This document shows, one piece after another, positions 51,543 through 61,606 of a stretch of DNA of 64,000 nucleotides; the first letter of the stretch is position 1, and each line of letters begins with the position of its first letter. Below the pieces are notes generated by a model, which ran no database searches, had not been told where the DNA came from, and was given only the letters and a program-made list of their open reading frames with translations. The translations under genes were made by a program, and so were the position numbers. Source of the DNA: Rhodoblastus acidophilus (lineage in GTDB: Bacteria > Pseudomonadota > Alphaproteobacteria > Rhizobiales > Beijerinckiaceae); assembly GCF_900187365.1 (NCBI RefSeq), contig NZ_FYDG01000004.1, positions 1 through 64,000 on the forward strand, written 5' to 3'.

Positions 51543-52976
51543 TCATTGTTTACGTGCGTAAACAACCGCGAAATCGTCGCCGTACAGTCTGGTCCATTCG
51601 GGGCGCGTGGCTAAAACCTTGTTGAGCGGCACCGCCGGCGGCAGCAAAGTCCATTGGAAGCCGTAGCTGGCCACGCCCTCGTCGAAGGCGGCGGCGTCGC
51701 CCTCCACCATCCGGTCGTAGCGGAAGAAGAAGGCGTCGCCGAAAATGTCGAAACGGCCGTCGATGAAAGATTTGATCCCGGCGTAGATCAGCGGCCCGCC
51801 GAAGCTCAGTTCGTTGAGCACCGGCTTGGCGCGCAGCTCCTGGGGCAGGGCCGCGAGCGCCGACAGCGGCGCGGTCGGCGAATCCACCCGCGCGATCGGA
51901 ACGAACAGGCGCAGCGCGACCATCAGCGCCATCAGCGCGAGGCCGCCGCGCCAGAGCAGGGCGTCGCGTCGCGGCTCCCCAATCTCGACGCGCGGAAAAA
52001 CCTGCGCCAGCGGCCCCGCCAGCAGCAGCGGCGCGACGACGCCGAAAATCATCTGGTGCCGGCCGTGGTGCAGGGCCATGTGGATCAGGCCGAGCAGAAC
52101 CAGCAGGCGCAGCGCCGGCAGCCGCACCGGGCGCAGCAGGGCGAGGCCGAGCAGCGCCAGCAGGGCCGGTTCGATCGGCTCGAAACGGTCGAAGGAGATC
52201 GCGCGCCATTCGATGATGTTCGGCAGCATCGTCATATGGGTGACCGCGAGCGGAAACAGGAAGATGTTGTAGCCCTGCGGATTGGCGAGACACGCCAGCG
52301 CCGCGCCCAGGCCGAACGCGGCCCAGCCGCCGAAAACCTTCAGCCGGTCGCGCGGTTGGGCCTCGATCAGCGCCTCCAGCGCGAACGGGCCGATCAGCGC
52401 CAGCCCGAGCAGGAAGCTCGCGTGCATGTTGGCCCAGAGCAGCATGGTCCCGGCCGCCCACAGCGGCGGCGCCCGGCCCGTCTCGCGCGCCGTCATCAAT
52501 CGGTCCACCCAGAACGCCAGCAAAGCGAGGCCGAACAGATGCGGCCGAACCAGCAGGCTGGGGGCGATCAGGCAGAACGCCGTCAGCAGCAGCGCCAGCA
52601 GCGGCAGGCCGGCCAGGCCCGCGCGCAGCGCGCGGCGGGTGACGATCAGCAGCGCGCCGGCGACCAGCGCGCCGGTCAGCGCCGCCGCGCCGGACCAGCC
52701 CGCAAGCCGGAATGCGCCGGCCAACGCCAGTTCGGCCAGCCATTCATGGGCGTTCCAGAACGCGCCGGGCGCCGAGAAAGAGAAGACGTCGGTGGTCGGA
52801 ACCGCGCGGTGGGTCAGCATCCACTGGCCTGCGGCGAGATGCCACCAGGTGTCGCCGTCATTGAGCACGGCCGGCGAAGCCAGCGTCGCCGCCAGCGCCA
52901 GTAGCGGCGCCAGTAGCGCGTAAACGGATGCGGGGAGGCTGCTTTGGGCGGCGGGGGCGGAGGCGGAGATCGACAT
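51543..52976 (-). CDS. Polytopic membrane protein, GT-C-like
   Basis: This 477-residue protein has about ten hydrophobic segments and a long hydrophilic C-terminal part. Near the N-terminus, after the first helix, it has NDGDTWWHLAAGQWMLTHRA, with an acidic loop motif like those of GT-C glycosyltransferases. The family is not one I can name. It may transfer a sugar from a lipid carrier, but that is inference from topology. It is divergent from pyrH and converges on the tsf terminator. Confidence 0.7.
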   Translation of the reverse strand: MSISASAPAAQSSLPASVYALLAPLLALAATLASPAVLNDGDTWWHLAAGQWMLTHRAVPTTDVFSFSAPGAFWNAHEWLAELALAGAFRLAGWSGAAALTGALVAGALLIVTRRALRAGLAGLPLLALLLTAFCLIAPSLLVRPHLFGLALLAFWVDRLMTARETGRAPPLWAAGTMLLWANMHASFLLGLALIGPFALEALIEAQPRDRLKVFGGWAAFGLGAALACLANPQGYNIFLFPLAVTHMTMLPNIIEWRAISFDRFEPIEPALLALLGLALLRPVRLPALRLLVLLGLIHMALHHGRHQMIFGVVAPLLLAGPLAQVFPRVEIGEPRRDALLWRGGLALMALMVALRLFVPIARVDSPTAPLSALAALPQELRAKPVLNELSFGGPLIYAGIKSFIDGRFDIFGDAFFFRYDRMVEGDAAAFDEGVASYGFQWTLLPPAVPLNKVLATRPEWTRLYGDDFAVVYARKQ

Positions 52977-53166
52977 GGCGTCAGGATGTCGTAAAGGAAT
53001 TAACATTTGCCGTTCCGGGCCTGACGTTGCGTCGCCTTGCGCCGGAAAGGCGGGAAGCTTATGAAAGCGCCGCCTGGGCGGAGCGGCGTCCGGGCGATTC
53101 GCCGTGACCGCGCCGCGCGCCGGTCCGACGAACAGCGCGCCGCCAATTTGAAGCTTCGAGGACGTC

Positions 53167-53892
53167 ATGGCTCCGCAGTCGCCGCAGTGGAAACGAGTGG
53201 TCGTCAAACTGTCCGGCGAAGCCTTGCAGGGCGGCCAGACCCACGGGCTCGACGGCCAGACCGTCGACCGGATCGCGGCAGATCTGGTGTCCGCGGCCGA
53301 ACTCGGCGCCGAGATCGCCGTGGTCGTCGGCGGCGGCAATTTCTTTCGCGGCATCCAGGGCGCCGACAAGGGCATCGAGCGGGCGCGCGCCGATTCGATC
53401 GGCATGCTCGCCACCGTGATGAACGCCCTGGCGATGGAGCACGCCATCGAGAAGCTGGGCCAGCCCGCCCGCGCTCTGTCCGCCGTCGCCATGCCGACGC
53501 TGTGCCAGGCCTATTCGCGGCAGGCGGCGCTGCATCACCTCGGCAAGGGGCGAATCGTGATGCTGGCCGGCGGCACCGGCAATCCTTTCTTCACCACCGA
53601 CACCGGCGCTGCGCTACGCGGCGCCGAACTGTCCTGCGACGCCATCATGAAGGCGACCCAAGTGGACGGAATCTACACCGCCGACCCCAAAAAGGACCCG
53701 ACGGCGACGCGGTACGACAAACTGACGCATGACGAAGCCATCGCCAAGAACCTCGCGGTGATGGATACGGCGGCATTTGCCCTTGCGAGGGAGAACAGGA
53801 TTCCGATAATCGTGTTCTCCATCTCGGAAGCCGGGGCCATACGCGCCGCGCTGGAGGGAAAGGGCAGGGCGACCGTCGTTCTGCCGGCCTGA
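53167..53892 (+). CDS. pyrH: UMP kinase
   Basis: PyrH phosphorylates UMP to UDP and is regulated by GTP and UTP. The 241-residue amino-acid-kinase fold protein has RVVVKLSGEALQGG, VVVGGGNFFRG, MNALAMEHAIEKLGQPAR, and GNPFFTTDTGAALRGAE. It is a paralogue in fold of MosA and MosB in this window, but its UMP-binding residues are of the PyrH type. It starts the conserved pyrH-frr-uppS-cdsA cluster. Confidence 0.97.
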   Translation: MAPQSPQWKRVVVKLSGEALQGGQTHGLDGQTVDRIAADLVSAAELGAEIAVVVGGGNFFRGIQGADKGIERARADSIGMLATVMNALAMEHAIEKLGQPARALSAVAMPTLCQAYSRQAALHHLGKGRIVMLAGGTGNPFFTTDTGAALRGAELSCDAIMKATQVDGIYTADPKKDPTATRYDKLTHDEAIAKNLAVMDTAAFALARENRIPIIVFSISEAGAIRAALEGKGRATVVLPA

Positions 53893-53987
53893 ACTTTTTT
53901 CGCGGAACCGGGGCGTTCCGCTCGGGGCCGGGTTGACGCGAGGCGCGCCGCAGCGGCCGCCTCGCCATCCGGCAAAAGGGGAAAACA

Positions 53988-54548
53988 ATGTCTGCCGTAT
54001 TCGACCTCGCCGACCTGAAACGCCGCATGCAAGGCGCCCTCGCCTCGCTGAAGCATGAACTTGGGGGGCTGCGCACCGGGCGCGCCTCGGCGGCCCTGCT
54101 CGAACCCGTCATGGTCGAAGCCTATGGCCAGGCCATGCCGCTTAACCAGGTCGCCACAGTTTCGGTTTCGGAAGCCCGCGCGCTGGCCGTGCAGGTTTGG
54201 GATAAAAGCATGGTCGGCGCCGTCGATCGCGCCATCCGCGACTCCAATCTCGGTCTCTCGCCGACCATCGAAGGCCAGATCCTGCGCATCCGCATTCCCG
54301 AGCTCAACGAGCAGCGCCGCAAGGAACTGGCCAAGATCGCCCATAAATATTCCGAGGAAGCCCGCGTCGCCGTGCGCCACGTTCGCCGCGACGGCATGGA
54401 CATGCTGAAAAAGCTGGTCAAGGACAAGCTGATCAGCGAAGACGACCAAAAGGGGCATGAAACCGAGGTGCAGAAGGCCACCGACGCCGCGATCGGCGAG
54501 ATCGACGCCGCGCTGGCGACCAAGGAAAAGGAAATCATGCAGGTTTAA
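53988..54548 (+). CDS. frr: Ribosome recycling factor
   Basis: RRF splits post-termination ribosomes together with EF-G. The 186-residue protein has the standard length and segments: [46 protein letters not shown]-like [28 protein letters not shown] and [17 protein letters not shown] lies upstream of the ATG. It follows pyrH after 95 nt. Confidence 0.98.
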   Translation: MSAVFDLADLKRRMQGALASLKHELGGLRTGRASAALLEPVMVEAYGQAMPLNQVATVSVSEARALAVQVWDKSMVGAVDRAIRDSNLGLSPTIEGQILRIRIPELNEQRRKELAKIAHKYSEEARVAVRHVRRDGMDMLKKLVKDKLISEDDQKGHETEVQKATDAAIGEIDAALATKEKEIMQV

Positions 54549-54631
54549 TAACCTTGCGACAGCGTGGCCCCGGCCGTTATGCTGACGGCATGGCGGCGGC
54601 GGGCGGACAGCTGGGCTTCGGACGGAACGGG

Positions 54632-55408
54632 ATGAAGGACAAGCAGGCATCGATCGCCGAGGGCGCGTGCGGCCTTCCCGCGCCGTTGCACGTCGGCGTC
54701 ATCATGGATGGCAACGGCCGCTGGGCCGCGCAGCGCGGCCTGCCGCGCTTCGAGGGGCATCGACGCGGGGTCGAGGCCTTGCGCCGCGCCGTGCGCGCGG
54801 CCGCCGATCTCGGCGTGCGCTATCTGACGGTCTACAGCTTCTCCAGCGAGAACTGGTCGCGCCCGCCAGCCGAAGTCTCGGAGCTGATGGGCCTGCTGAA
54901 ATTCTTCATCCGCTCTGACCTGCGCGCGCTGGAGCAAGAGGGCGTGCGCGTGCGGGTGATCGGCGAGCGCGACAATCTCAAGCCCGACATCGTCGCCCTG
55001 CTCGACGAGGCGGAGGCGCGCACCCGCGCCAACACCAAGCTCGACCTGCTCGTCGCCTTCAACTATGGCTCGCGGCAGGAAATCGTCGCGGCGGCGCGCA
55101 GCCTCGCTCGCGACGTCGCGGAAGGCCGGATCGCGCCCGACGACATTGACGAAGCCCTGTTCGCCAGCCGGCTCGGCACGCGTTTCGCGCCCGACCCCGA
55201 TCTCATCATTCGCACGTCTGGAGAAATGCGCCTGTCCAATTTCCTGATGTGGCAATCCGCCTATAGCGAACTGGTGTTCCTGCCGATCTACTGGCCCGAC
55301 TTCGACCGCCAGGCGTTCCAGTCGGCGCTCGAAACCTTTCGCGCCCGCGAGCGGCGGTTTGGCGGCGTCGGCGATGCCGCCGAGCCTCAAGTGGCGTCCG
55401 CGTCATGA
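54632..55408 (+). CDS. uppS: Isoprenyl transferase (undecaprenyl diphosphate synthase)
   Basis: UppS adds eight isopentenyl units to farnesyl diphosphate to make the undecaprenyl carrier for peptidoglycan, LPS and the EPS of this window. The 258-residue protein has the catalytic [13 protein letters not shown] (Asp of DGNGRWA), [12 protein letters not shown], and the C-terminal [15 protein letters not shown]. The ATG at 54632 gives a typical N-terminus; earlier in-frame starts add non-conserved residues. Its stop overlaps the cdsA start. Confidence 0.96.
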   Translation: MKDKQASIAEGACGLPAPLHVGVIMDGNGRWAAQRGLPRFEGHRRGVEALRRAVRAAADLGVRYLTVYSFSSENWSRPPAEVSELMGLLKFFIRSDLRALEQEGVRVRVIGERDNLKPDIVALLDEAEARTRANTKLDLLVAFNYGSRQEIVAAARSLARDVAEGRIAPDDIDEALFASRLGTRFAPDPDLIIRTSGEMRLSNFLMWQSAYSELVFLPIYWPDFDRQAFQSALETFRARERRFGGVGDAAEPQVASAS

Positions 55409-56286
55409 CCGCGCCGCTGTCTTCGCGTCTCGCCGCGCTCAAGGCCGGCGGCGGCGGTTTCGCCGATCTCGGCTTGCGTGCGGCGTCGGCCCTGGTGCTG
55501 GTCGTCGCCGCCGTGGCCGCGCTCTATCGCGGCGGTCTGCCGTTCGGCCTGTTCTGGCTGGTCGCCGCCCTGGCCGCGCATTGGGAATGGGGCAATCTGA
55601 TCGGCGGTCCGCTGCCTTGGAGCCGACGCATCGTCGGGGGCGCGGCGCTGGCGCTGGCCCTCGCCTTGCAAAGCCTCGGCCTGTCCGAGCTCGCCCTGTT
55701 GGCGCTGGCGCTGGCCGCCGCGTTCAACGCCTGGGCCGCGGGCGTCGGCTACCGCTTCCTGGCGGCGACCGGCGTGTTCTACTGCGGCGGTCTGCTGCTG
55801 GCGGTCACGGCCTTGCGCCAGCCGGACTTTTTCGGCGTCTGCGCCATCGGCTGGCTGTTCGCCGTTGTGTGGGGCACCGATGTGTGCGCCTATTTCGGCG
55901 GACGCTTCATCGGCGGCAAGAAACTGGCGCCGTCGATCTCGCCGGGCAAAACGTGGTCCGGCTTTCTGGTCGGCGTCGGCTGCGGCGCCGTTCTCGGCGC
56001 CTTTGTCGCCGCGTTCTGGCCGGATGTGCGCGCCCCCTTCTTCCCGGTCCTGCTGCTCGGGCTGGCGGCCGGCGCGCTGGCGCAGGTCGGCGACCTGTTC
56101 GAGTCCTGGCTCAAGCGCCGCGCCAATGTAAAAGACTCCAGCCGGCTGATTCCGGGCCATGGCGGGGTGATGGACCGGCTCGACGGGTTCATTTTCGCGG
56201 CGATCTTCGCCGCCTTGTTCGGCCTGTCGCGCGTGGCGCTGCAGGGTTGGCCCAGCGCCGCCGCCGGGCTGTTCTTCTGGTCTTGA
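55405..56286 (+). CDS. cdsA: Phosphatidate cytidylyltransferase
   Basis: CdsA makes CDP-diacylglycerol from phosphatidic acid and CTP in the inner membrane. The 293-residue protein has several helices and the diagnostic C-terminal signature [19 protein letters not shown] near 246-264. A middle segment [20 protein letters not shown] is also family-typical. It overlaps uppS by 4 nt and is followed by dxr after 16 nt. Confidence 0.95.
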   Translation: MTAPLSSRLAALKAGGGGFADLGLRAASALVLVVAAVAALYRGGLPFGLFWLVAALAAHWEWGNLIGGPLPWSRRIVGGAALALALALQSLGLSELALLALALAAAFNAWAAGVGYRFLAATGVFYCGGLLLAVTALRQPDFFGVCAIGWLFAVVWGTDVCAYFGGRFIGGKKLAPSISPGKTWSGFLVGVGCGAVLGAFVAAFWPDVRAPFFPVLLLGLAAGALAQVGDLFESWLKRRANVKDSSRLIPGHGGVMDRLDGFIFAAIFAALFGLSRVALQGWPSAAAGLFFWS

Positions 56287-56302
56287 TTCAAGAGTTTATC
56301 CC

Positions 56303-57502
56303 ATGTCCCTCGCGCTTGCTCCCACGCCCAAACCCAAAAAGCTCAACATTCTCGGCGCCACCGGCTCCATCGGCCGCTCCGCCGAGGCGGTGATCCTCGG
56401 CGCGCCCGGGCGGTTCGAAGTCGGCGCCGTGGCGAGCGGCCGCGACGCCAAGAATTTGGCGCGAGTCGCAAAAAGCCTGGGGGCGCGTTTCGCGGCGGTG
56501 GCCGACGAGGCGTCCTACGCCGAACTCAAGGCGGAACTGTCGGGTTCGGGCATCGAATGCGGCGCTGGCCCGCAGGCGCTGGAGCAGGCGGCGGTCGCGC
56601 CGGCTGATCTGGTGGTCGGCGCCATCGCCGGGGCCGCCGGGGTCAAGCCGACTCACGCCGCCCTGGTCGCCGGCCTCGACGTGGCGCTGGCCAACAAGGA
56701 ATGCCTGGTCTGCGCCGGCGACGCTTTTATGCGCACAGCCCGGAAGAAGGGCGTCAAGGTGCTTCCGATGGATTCGGAGCACAACGCCATTTTCCAGGCG
56801 CTCGGCGGCGAACCCATGGAAAATGTCGAAACCATGTGGCTGACCGCCTCGGGCGGCCCGTTTCGCACCTGGAGCGCGGAGAAGATCGCCGCAGCCACGC
56901 CGGAACAGGCGCTGGCCCATCCGAACTGGGCGATGGGTCCCAAGGTCACGGTGGATTCCGCCAGCTTGATGAACAAGGGCCTCGAACTGATCGAGGCGCT
57001 GCACATTTTCTCGATTCCGGCGGAAAAGCTCGCTGTGGTCGTGCATCCGCAGAGCATCGTCCACGGCATGGTGTCGTTCGCCGACGGCGCCGTGACCGCC
57101 GGCATGGCCAATCCGGATATGAAGGCGCCGATCGCGCATTGCCTCGCCTGGCCGGAGCGAGTCGCCACCAGCGTGCGCCGGCTCGATCTCGCCAGCCTGG
57201 GAACCCTCACGTTCGAAAAGCCCGATCTCGAACGCTTTCCGGCGCTGCGCGTGGCCATGGCCGCGCTGCGCGCCGGCGGCGTCATGCCCACCGTCATGAA
57301 CGCCGCCAACGAAATCATGGTTGCGGCTTTTCTTAATAAACAGATTGGTTTCAATGACATAGCGCGTGAAGTTGAAGCGGTGTGCGAGGAATTTGCTCGT
57401 CACAACGCGACGGCGGCGCCTGCGGATATTGAGGAAGCGCTCGCCGTTGACCATATTGTGCGAGAAAGTTCTCGCAGCCGGATCGCAGGGGTTGGCCGTT
57501 AA
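56303..57502 (+). CDS. dxr: 1-deoxy-D-xylulose-5-phosphate reductoisomerase
   Basis: Dxr (IspC) makes MEP from DXP with NADPH, the second step of the MEP isoprenoid pathway. The 399-residue protein has NILGATGSIGRS, ALANKECLVCAG, the metal-binding MDSEHNAIFQAL, and HPNWAMGPKVTVDSASLMNKG. The last 60 codons (about 57320 onward) use AT-richer codons than the rest (for example CTT, AAT, AAA, ATA). The operon supplies the precursor used by UppS. Confidence 0.97.
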   Translation: MSLALAPTPKPKKLNILGATGSIGRSAEAVILGAPGRFEVGAVASGRDAKNLARVAKSLGARFAAVADEASYAELKAELSGSGIECGAGPQALEQAAVAPADLVVGAIAGAAGVKPTHAALVAGLDVALANKECLVCAGDAFMRTARKKGVKVLPMDSEHNAIFQALGGEPMENVETMWLTASGGPFRTWSAEKIAAATPEQALAHPNWAMGPKVTVDSASLMNKGLELIEALHIFSIPAEKLAVVVHPQSIVHGMVSFADGAVTAGMANPDMKAPIAHCLAWPERVATSVRRLDLASLGTLTFEKPDLERFPALRVAMAALRAGGVMPTVMNAANEIMVAAFLNKQIGFNDIAREVEAVCEEFARHNATAAPADIEEALAVDHIVRESSRSRIAGVGR

Positions 57503-57574
57503 CGTCCGATCCGGCATTGTTAAGCAGTTGGTAACCATGCCCCGCGCGCCCTGCGCCGAGGGGGGAGTGTTGAT

Positions 57575-58723
57575 ATGCCGCTGCTCGATTCGATCTGGAT
57601 GCTGATCGTGACTTATCTCGCGCCTTTCATCTTCGTGCTCAGCCTGGTGGTGTTCTTCCACGAACTCGGACACTTCCTCGTCGGGCGCGCGTGCGGCATC
57701 AAGGTGGACGCCTTCTCGCTCGGCTTCGGGCCGGAACTCGCCCATTACACCGACCGGCGCGGCACGCGATGGCGGTTGGCGCTGCTGCCGCTCGGCGGCT
57801 ATGTGAAATTCCACGGCGACGCCAATGGGGCCAGCGCGGCGGATTTCAGCGCCGTCGAGGCTATGTCGGCCGAGGAGCGCGCGGTGACCTTCGCCGCGCA
57901 GTCGGTGGGCAAGCGCGCCGCCACGGTGGCCGCAGGCCCGATCGCCAATTTCATCCTGGCGCTGGCGATCTTCACCGCCATGTTCTACGTCCAGGGCCGC
58001 GACGTGCTGCTGCCGCGCGTCGACAATCTGATCGACGGCGGCCGGGCGGTGGCCGCCGGCTTCCAGAAGGGCGACGTGGTCACCGCCATCGACGGCCGCA
58101 AGATCGAATCCTTCGGCGAGATGCAGCGCATTGTCACCGCTGGCGGCGACGTCACGATGAAATTCGCCATTCTGCGCGACGGGCGGCCGATCGAGCTGAC
58201 AGCCACGCCGGAACGCCGCGAAATCAAGACGGCCTTCGGGCCGGAGCGCATTGGCGTGCTCGGCATTTCCTCCTCTGGCGCGCCGGAAAACTGGAGCAAG
58301 AAACATTTCAGCCTGCCGGGCGCGGCGGTCGAGGCGGGGCGCGAGAGTTGGTATGTGGTTTCGCGCACGGGCTCATATCTCGGCGGCCTGGTGGTCGGCC
58401 GCGAGTCGCCGCAGCAATTGTCCGGCCCGATCCGAATCGCCGAAGTGTCTGGCGAGGTGGCGAAATCCGGCTTCTGGCCGCTGATGAATCTTGCGGCCAT
58501 GCTGTCGATCTCGATCGGCCTGCTCAATCTTCTGCCGGTGCCGCTGCTCGACGGCGGCCATCTGCTCTATTACGTCGCCGAGGGCCTGCGCGGCCGGGCG
58601 CTGACCGAGCGGGTGCAGGAGTTGGGCTTCCGCTTCGGCATGGCTTTCGTCGCCGGCTTGATGATCATCGCCACCTATAACGACGTGGCGCGCCTGACCA
58701 TGCAATGGTTGAATTTAGGCTGA
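57575..58723 (+). CDS. rseP: RIP metalloprotease RseP
   Basis: RseP is a membrane-embedded site-2 protease that cleaves anti-sigma factors and leftover signal peptides. The 382-residue protein has the zinc motif VVFFHELGHFLVG near 20-32, the central PDZ domain (about 120-210, one PDZ region visible, whereas E. coli has two), and the C-terminal NLLPVPLLDGGHLLYY with the Asp ligand. The ATG at 57575 follows GGGGGAG. Confidence 0.95.
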   Translation: MPLLDSIWMLIVTYLAPFIFVLSLVVFFHELGHFLVGRACGIKVDAFSLGFGPELAHYTDRRGTRWRLALLPLGGYVKFHGDANGASAADFSAVEAMSAEERAVTFAAQSVGKRAATVAAGPIANFILALAIFTAMFYVQGRDVLLPRVDNLIDGGRAVAAGFQKGDVVTAIDGRKIESFGEMQRIVTAGGDVTMKFAILRDGRPIELTATPERREIKTAFGPERIGVLGISSSGAPENWSKKHFSLPGAAVEAGRESWYVVSRTGSYLGGLVVGRESPQQLSGPIRIAEVSGEVAKSGFWPLMNLAAMLSISIGLLNLLPVPLLDGGHLLYYVAEGLRGRALTERVQELGFRFGMAFVAGLMIIATYNDVARLTMQWLNLG

Positions 58724-59058
58724 TTCCGCCCCCCCGAACGCAAAGGCGCCTGCCGCGCGGACTTAACACATTCTTCACCATGTTTAACGCCCGTCGCGCC
58801 TTTTGCGGCGGGCTTTTTCGTCGGTTTGCCCCGGAAAAGCCGGAAAAACGTGGCTCTTAGGCCACGGCGCGGCAAAAAAGTTGGAAGCGCCGCCTTTCGG
58901 ATTTGCAGGAAACCTTAAACCTTGTAGAAGCAGAGTCACGTGGCTTCGCTGGGACTGTGGTGTTCCATCGAGTTCTATTTATCGCCGGGTTTCGCCGGCG
59001 GCCGGAGCGGACGGGGTCCTCCCGAAAGCGACGGTGAAGTTTCAAGGGCCGGGTTTTC
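58724..59058 (+). other. Intergenic region between rseP and bamA
   Basis: 335 nt without a gene. It contains the rseP terminator (58789-58818, separate entry), a tandem heptamer AAACCTT twice (58910-58916 and 58917-58923) and the bamA leader. No clear promoter boxes or RNA gene are evident. Confidence 0.4.
58789..58818 (+). terminator. Intrinsic terminator after rseP
   Basis: GCCCGTCGC (58789-58797), a 7-nt loop and GCGGCGGGC (58805-58813) pair over nine positions with one G-U wobble, followed by TTTTT (58814-58818). It lies 65 nt past the rseP stop. Confidence 0.75.
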
Positions 59059-61542
59059 ATGAAGTTTCGCCAAGCTCTCCTCGGTCGGTCCGCCGCAGCG
59101 GCCATTCTGGCAGCCGGTCTTTCGGCATCTTCGGCCGCGTTGGCTGAATCGATCGTCGTCCAGGGCAATCATCGCGTCGATTCGGAGACCATCCGCTCCT
59201 ATTTCATCGGCGGCGACGCCAATGAAGGCGTGAAGAAGCTCTACGAAACCGGCTATTTCTCCGATGTGAAGATCAGCCGCTCCGGCGGCTCGCTGGTCGT
59301 GCACGTCGTCGAGAACAGCCAGCAGATCAATCACGTTGTGTTCGTCGGCAACAGCAAGGTCAAAGCGGAGGACCTGGAAAAGGAAGTCCGCCTGCGCTCC
59401 GGCGGGGCGTACAGCGATTCCTCCGCTCAGGCCGACGTGCGGCGTATCGCCGACATCTACCGGCGCGCCGGGCGTAGCGCCGCCAAGGTCAGCTACCGCA
59501 CCGTGACCGTGCCGAACGGCACCGTCGATGTGGTCTATGACATCGAGGAAGGCGACAAGACCGGCGTCAAGGAGATTCGGTTCTCCGGCAATCAGGCGTT
59601 CTCGACCTCGAAGTTGGTCGGGATGATGGAAACCACGGAGATGAACTATCTCTCCTGGCTGAAATCCTCGGACGTCTACGATCCCGACCGCATCGCCAAG
59701 GACGCGGAAGTCATTCGCCGCTATTACCTGAAGAACGGCTATGCCGATTTCCACGTCACCGGCGTGGACGCCACCTATGATCCGGCGGCGGGCGGCTATG
59801 TCATCACCATTTCGGTGGAGGAGGGGCTTCCCTACACGGTGAGCTCCGCCACGGTGGAATCGCATCTGCGCGGCGTTGACGCCTCGGCGCTCGAAGGCGA
59901 TCTGCGCATTCACGCCGGCGATCTCTACAATGGCGATCAGGTGGACAAGACCATCGAGGCGATGACGCGTGAGGTCGGCCGACTCGGCTACGCCTTCACC
60001 AACATCCGCCCGCGCGGCGACAAGAACCCGGCCGATCACACGGTGGCGCTGGCGTTCGTCGCCGAAGACGGTCCGCGCGTCTATATCGAGCGGATCAACA
60101 TTCACGGCAACAGCACCACGCGCGACTATGTCATCCGGCGCGAATTCGACATCGGCGAGGGCGACGCCTACAACAAGACGCTGATCGACAAGGCGGAAAA
60201 GCGCCTGAACGCGCTCGGCTTCTTCAAGAAGGTCAAGATCGCCAACGAGCAGGGCTCCTCCTCCGACCGCGTCGTTCTCGACGTCGATGTCGAAGAGCAG
60301 AGCACGGGTTCGTTCTCGATCTCGGGCGGTTACTCGACCACCGAAGGTTTTCTGGCGGAAGTGTCGGTGTCGCAGTCCAACTTCCTGGGCCGTGGCGAAT
60401 ATATCCGCACCGCCGTGTCGGTTGGCCAGTACGCCAAGGGCATCGAGCTGAACTATACCGAGCCCTTCTTCCTCGATCAGCGCCTGGCCGCGGGCTTCGA
60501 CGCCTATAGCAAGGTCAGCGAGGCTTCGACCTGGCAGTATTACAACAATTGGGTGACCGGCGGCACGCTGCGCCTGGGCATTCCGATCACGGACGAGATC
60601 ACGTTCGCGCCGCGCTATACCGGCTATTTCTCGCGGTTGACGATCCCGAACAAGTCCAACATGCAGTATAACGACTGCGGCAATACGTCCCTCTATAATG
60701 CGGACAATAAATATATTGCTGGATCAGATGGGAACCAGTACACCTGTCTGACCAACGGCGAAGCTTCGCTCGCGTTGAAGCAGGCGCAGGGCAACTGGAT
60801 CACCTCGATGGTCGGCTATACGCTGTCCTATAACGATCTGGATAACCTCCGCGATCCGCATGAGGGCTTCAGCGCCAATATCAAGCAGGATTTCGCGGGC
60901 GTTGGCGGCGATTCCAAGTTCATCCGCACCACCGGCGATCTGCGCTACTACCACGAACTCTATTTCGACAACGTGGTTGGCATCGCGCGCGTCCAGGGCG
61001 GCAACATCACCGCTTGGGGCAACGACAAGCTGCGCGTGGTCGATAACTTCAACCTCGGCAATTCGCTGGTGCGCGGCTTCGCGCCGGGCGGCATTGGCCC
61101 GCGCGACGTGACCGACACGACCAGCAGCAACGCCGGCAACGCGTTGGGCGGCACCAATTATTATGGCGCGTCGCTGGAAGTGCAGACCCCGATCTGGGGC
61201 ATTCCCAAGGACCTCGGCCTGAAGCTCGCCGTCTTCGCCGACGCCGGCACGCTGCTGGGCTACAAGGGCGCGACGAATTTCAGCGCCCTCACCGGCAACA
61301 ACTATGGTTGCGGCGGAACCAAGATTCCGAGCGGCTCGGTCAATGGCGTGAACCAGCCGACGACTCAGGCCTCCTGCATCACCGTCGGCGGCGACAATGG
61401 CATGATCCGGTCTTCGGTCGGCGTCGGCTTGATCTGGGCCTCGCCGATGGGTCCGATCCGCTTCAACTACGCCTTCGCCACCTCCAAGGCCAAGGAAGAC
61501 GTGCTGCAGCAGTTCAGCTTCTCCGGCGGAACCAGCTTCTGA
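59059..61542 (+). CDS. bamA: Outer membrane protein assembly factor BamA
   Basis: BamA inserts beta-barrel proteins into the outer membrane. The 827-residue protein has a signal peptide (cleaved near SSAALA/ES), five POTRA-like repeats (about 30-410), and a 16-stranded barrel with the conserved loop-6 [14 protein letters not shown], ending in FSFSGGTSF with terminal Phe. Two extracellular loops carry cysteine pairs, one at about 60675-60755 written in unusually AT-rich codons. The receptor at 42559 and the EPS barrel would depend on it. Confidence 0.96.
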   Translation: MKFRQALLGRSAAAAILAAGLSASSAALAESIVVQGNHRVDSETIRSYFIGGDANEGVKKLYETGYFSDVKISRSGGSLVVHVVENSQQINHVVFVGNSKVKAEDLEKEVRLRSGGAYSDSSAQADVRRIADIYRRAGRSAAKVSYRTVTVPNGTVDVVYDIEEGDKTGVKEIRFSGNQAFSTSKLVGMMETTEMNYLSWLKSSDVYDPDRIAKDAEVIRRYYLKNGYADFHVTGVDATYDPAAGGYVITISVEEGLPYTVSSATVESHLRGVDASALEGDLRIHAGDLYNGDQVDKTIEAMTREVGRLGYAFTNIRPRGDKNPADHTVALAFVAEDGPRVYIERINIHGNSTTRDYVIRREFDIGEGDAYNKTLIDKAEKRLNALGFFKKVKIANEQGSSSDRVVLDVDVEEQSTGSFSISGGYSTTEGFLAEVSVSQSNFLGRGEYIRTAVSVGQYAKGIELNYTEPFFLDQRLAAGFDAYSKVSEASTWQYYNNWVTGGTLRLGIPITDEITFAPRYTGYFSRLTIPNKSNMQYNDCGNTSLYNADNKYIAGSDGNQYTCLTNGEASLALKQAQGNWITSMVGYTLSYNDLDNLRDPHEGFSANIKQDFAGVGGDSKFIRTTGDLRYYHELYFDNVVGIARVQGGNITAWGNDKLRVVDNFNLGNSLVRGFAPGGIGPRDVTDTTSSNAGNALGGTNYYGASLEVQTPIWGIPKDLGLKLAVFADAGTLLGYKGATNFSALTGNNYGCGGTKIPSGSVNGVNQPTTQASCITVGGDNGMIRSSVGVGLIWASPMGPIRFNYAFATSKAKEDVLQQFSFSGGTSF

Positions 61543-61565
61543 TCCGCCAGGAACCAGCTTAAAAG

Positions 61566-61591
61566 GGCGCGGCCTGAGCCGCGCCTTTTTT
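61566..61591 (+). terminator. Intrinsic terminator after bamA
   Basis: GGCGCGGC (61566-61573), CTGA and GCCGCGCC (61578-61585) form an 8-bp stem, followed by six T (61586-61591). It begins 23 nt past the bamA stop and 41 nt before lpxD, so lpxD may need read-through or its own promoter. Confidence 0.8.
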
Positions 61592-61606
61592 GTTCAGGAT
61601 CGTCAA

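Noticed and set aside
56288-58306. Minus-strand open frame of 672 codons opposite dxr and rseP
   Set aside because: Antisense of two conserved genes, no motif seen.
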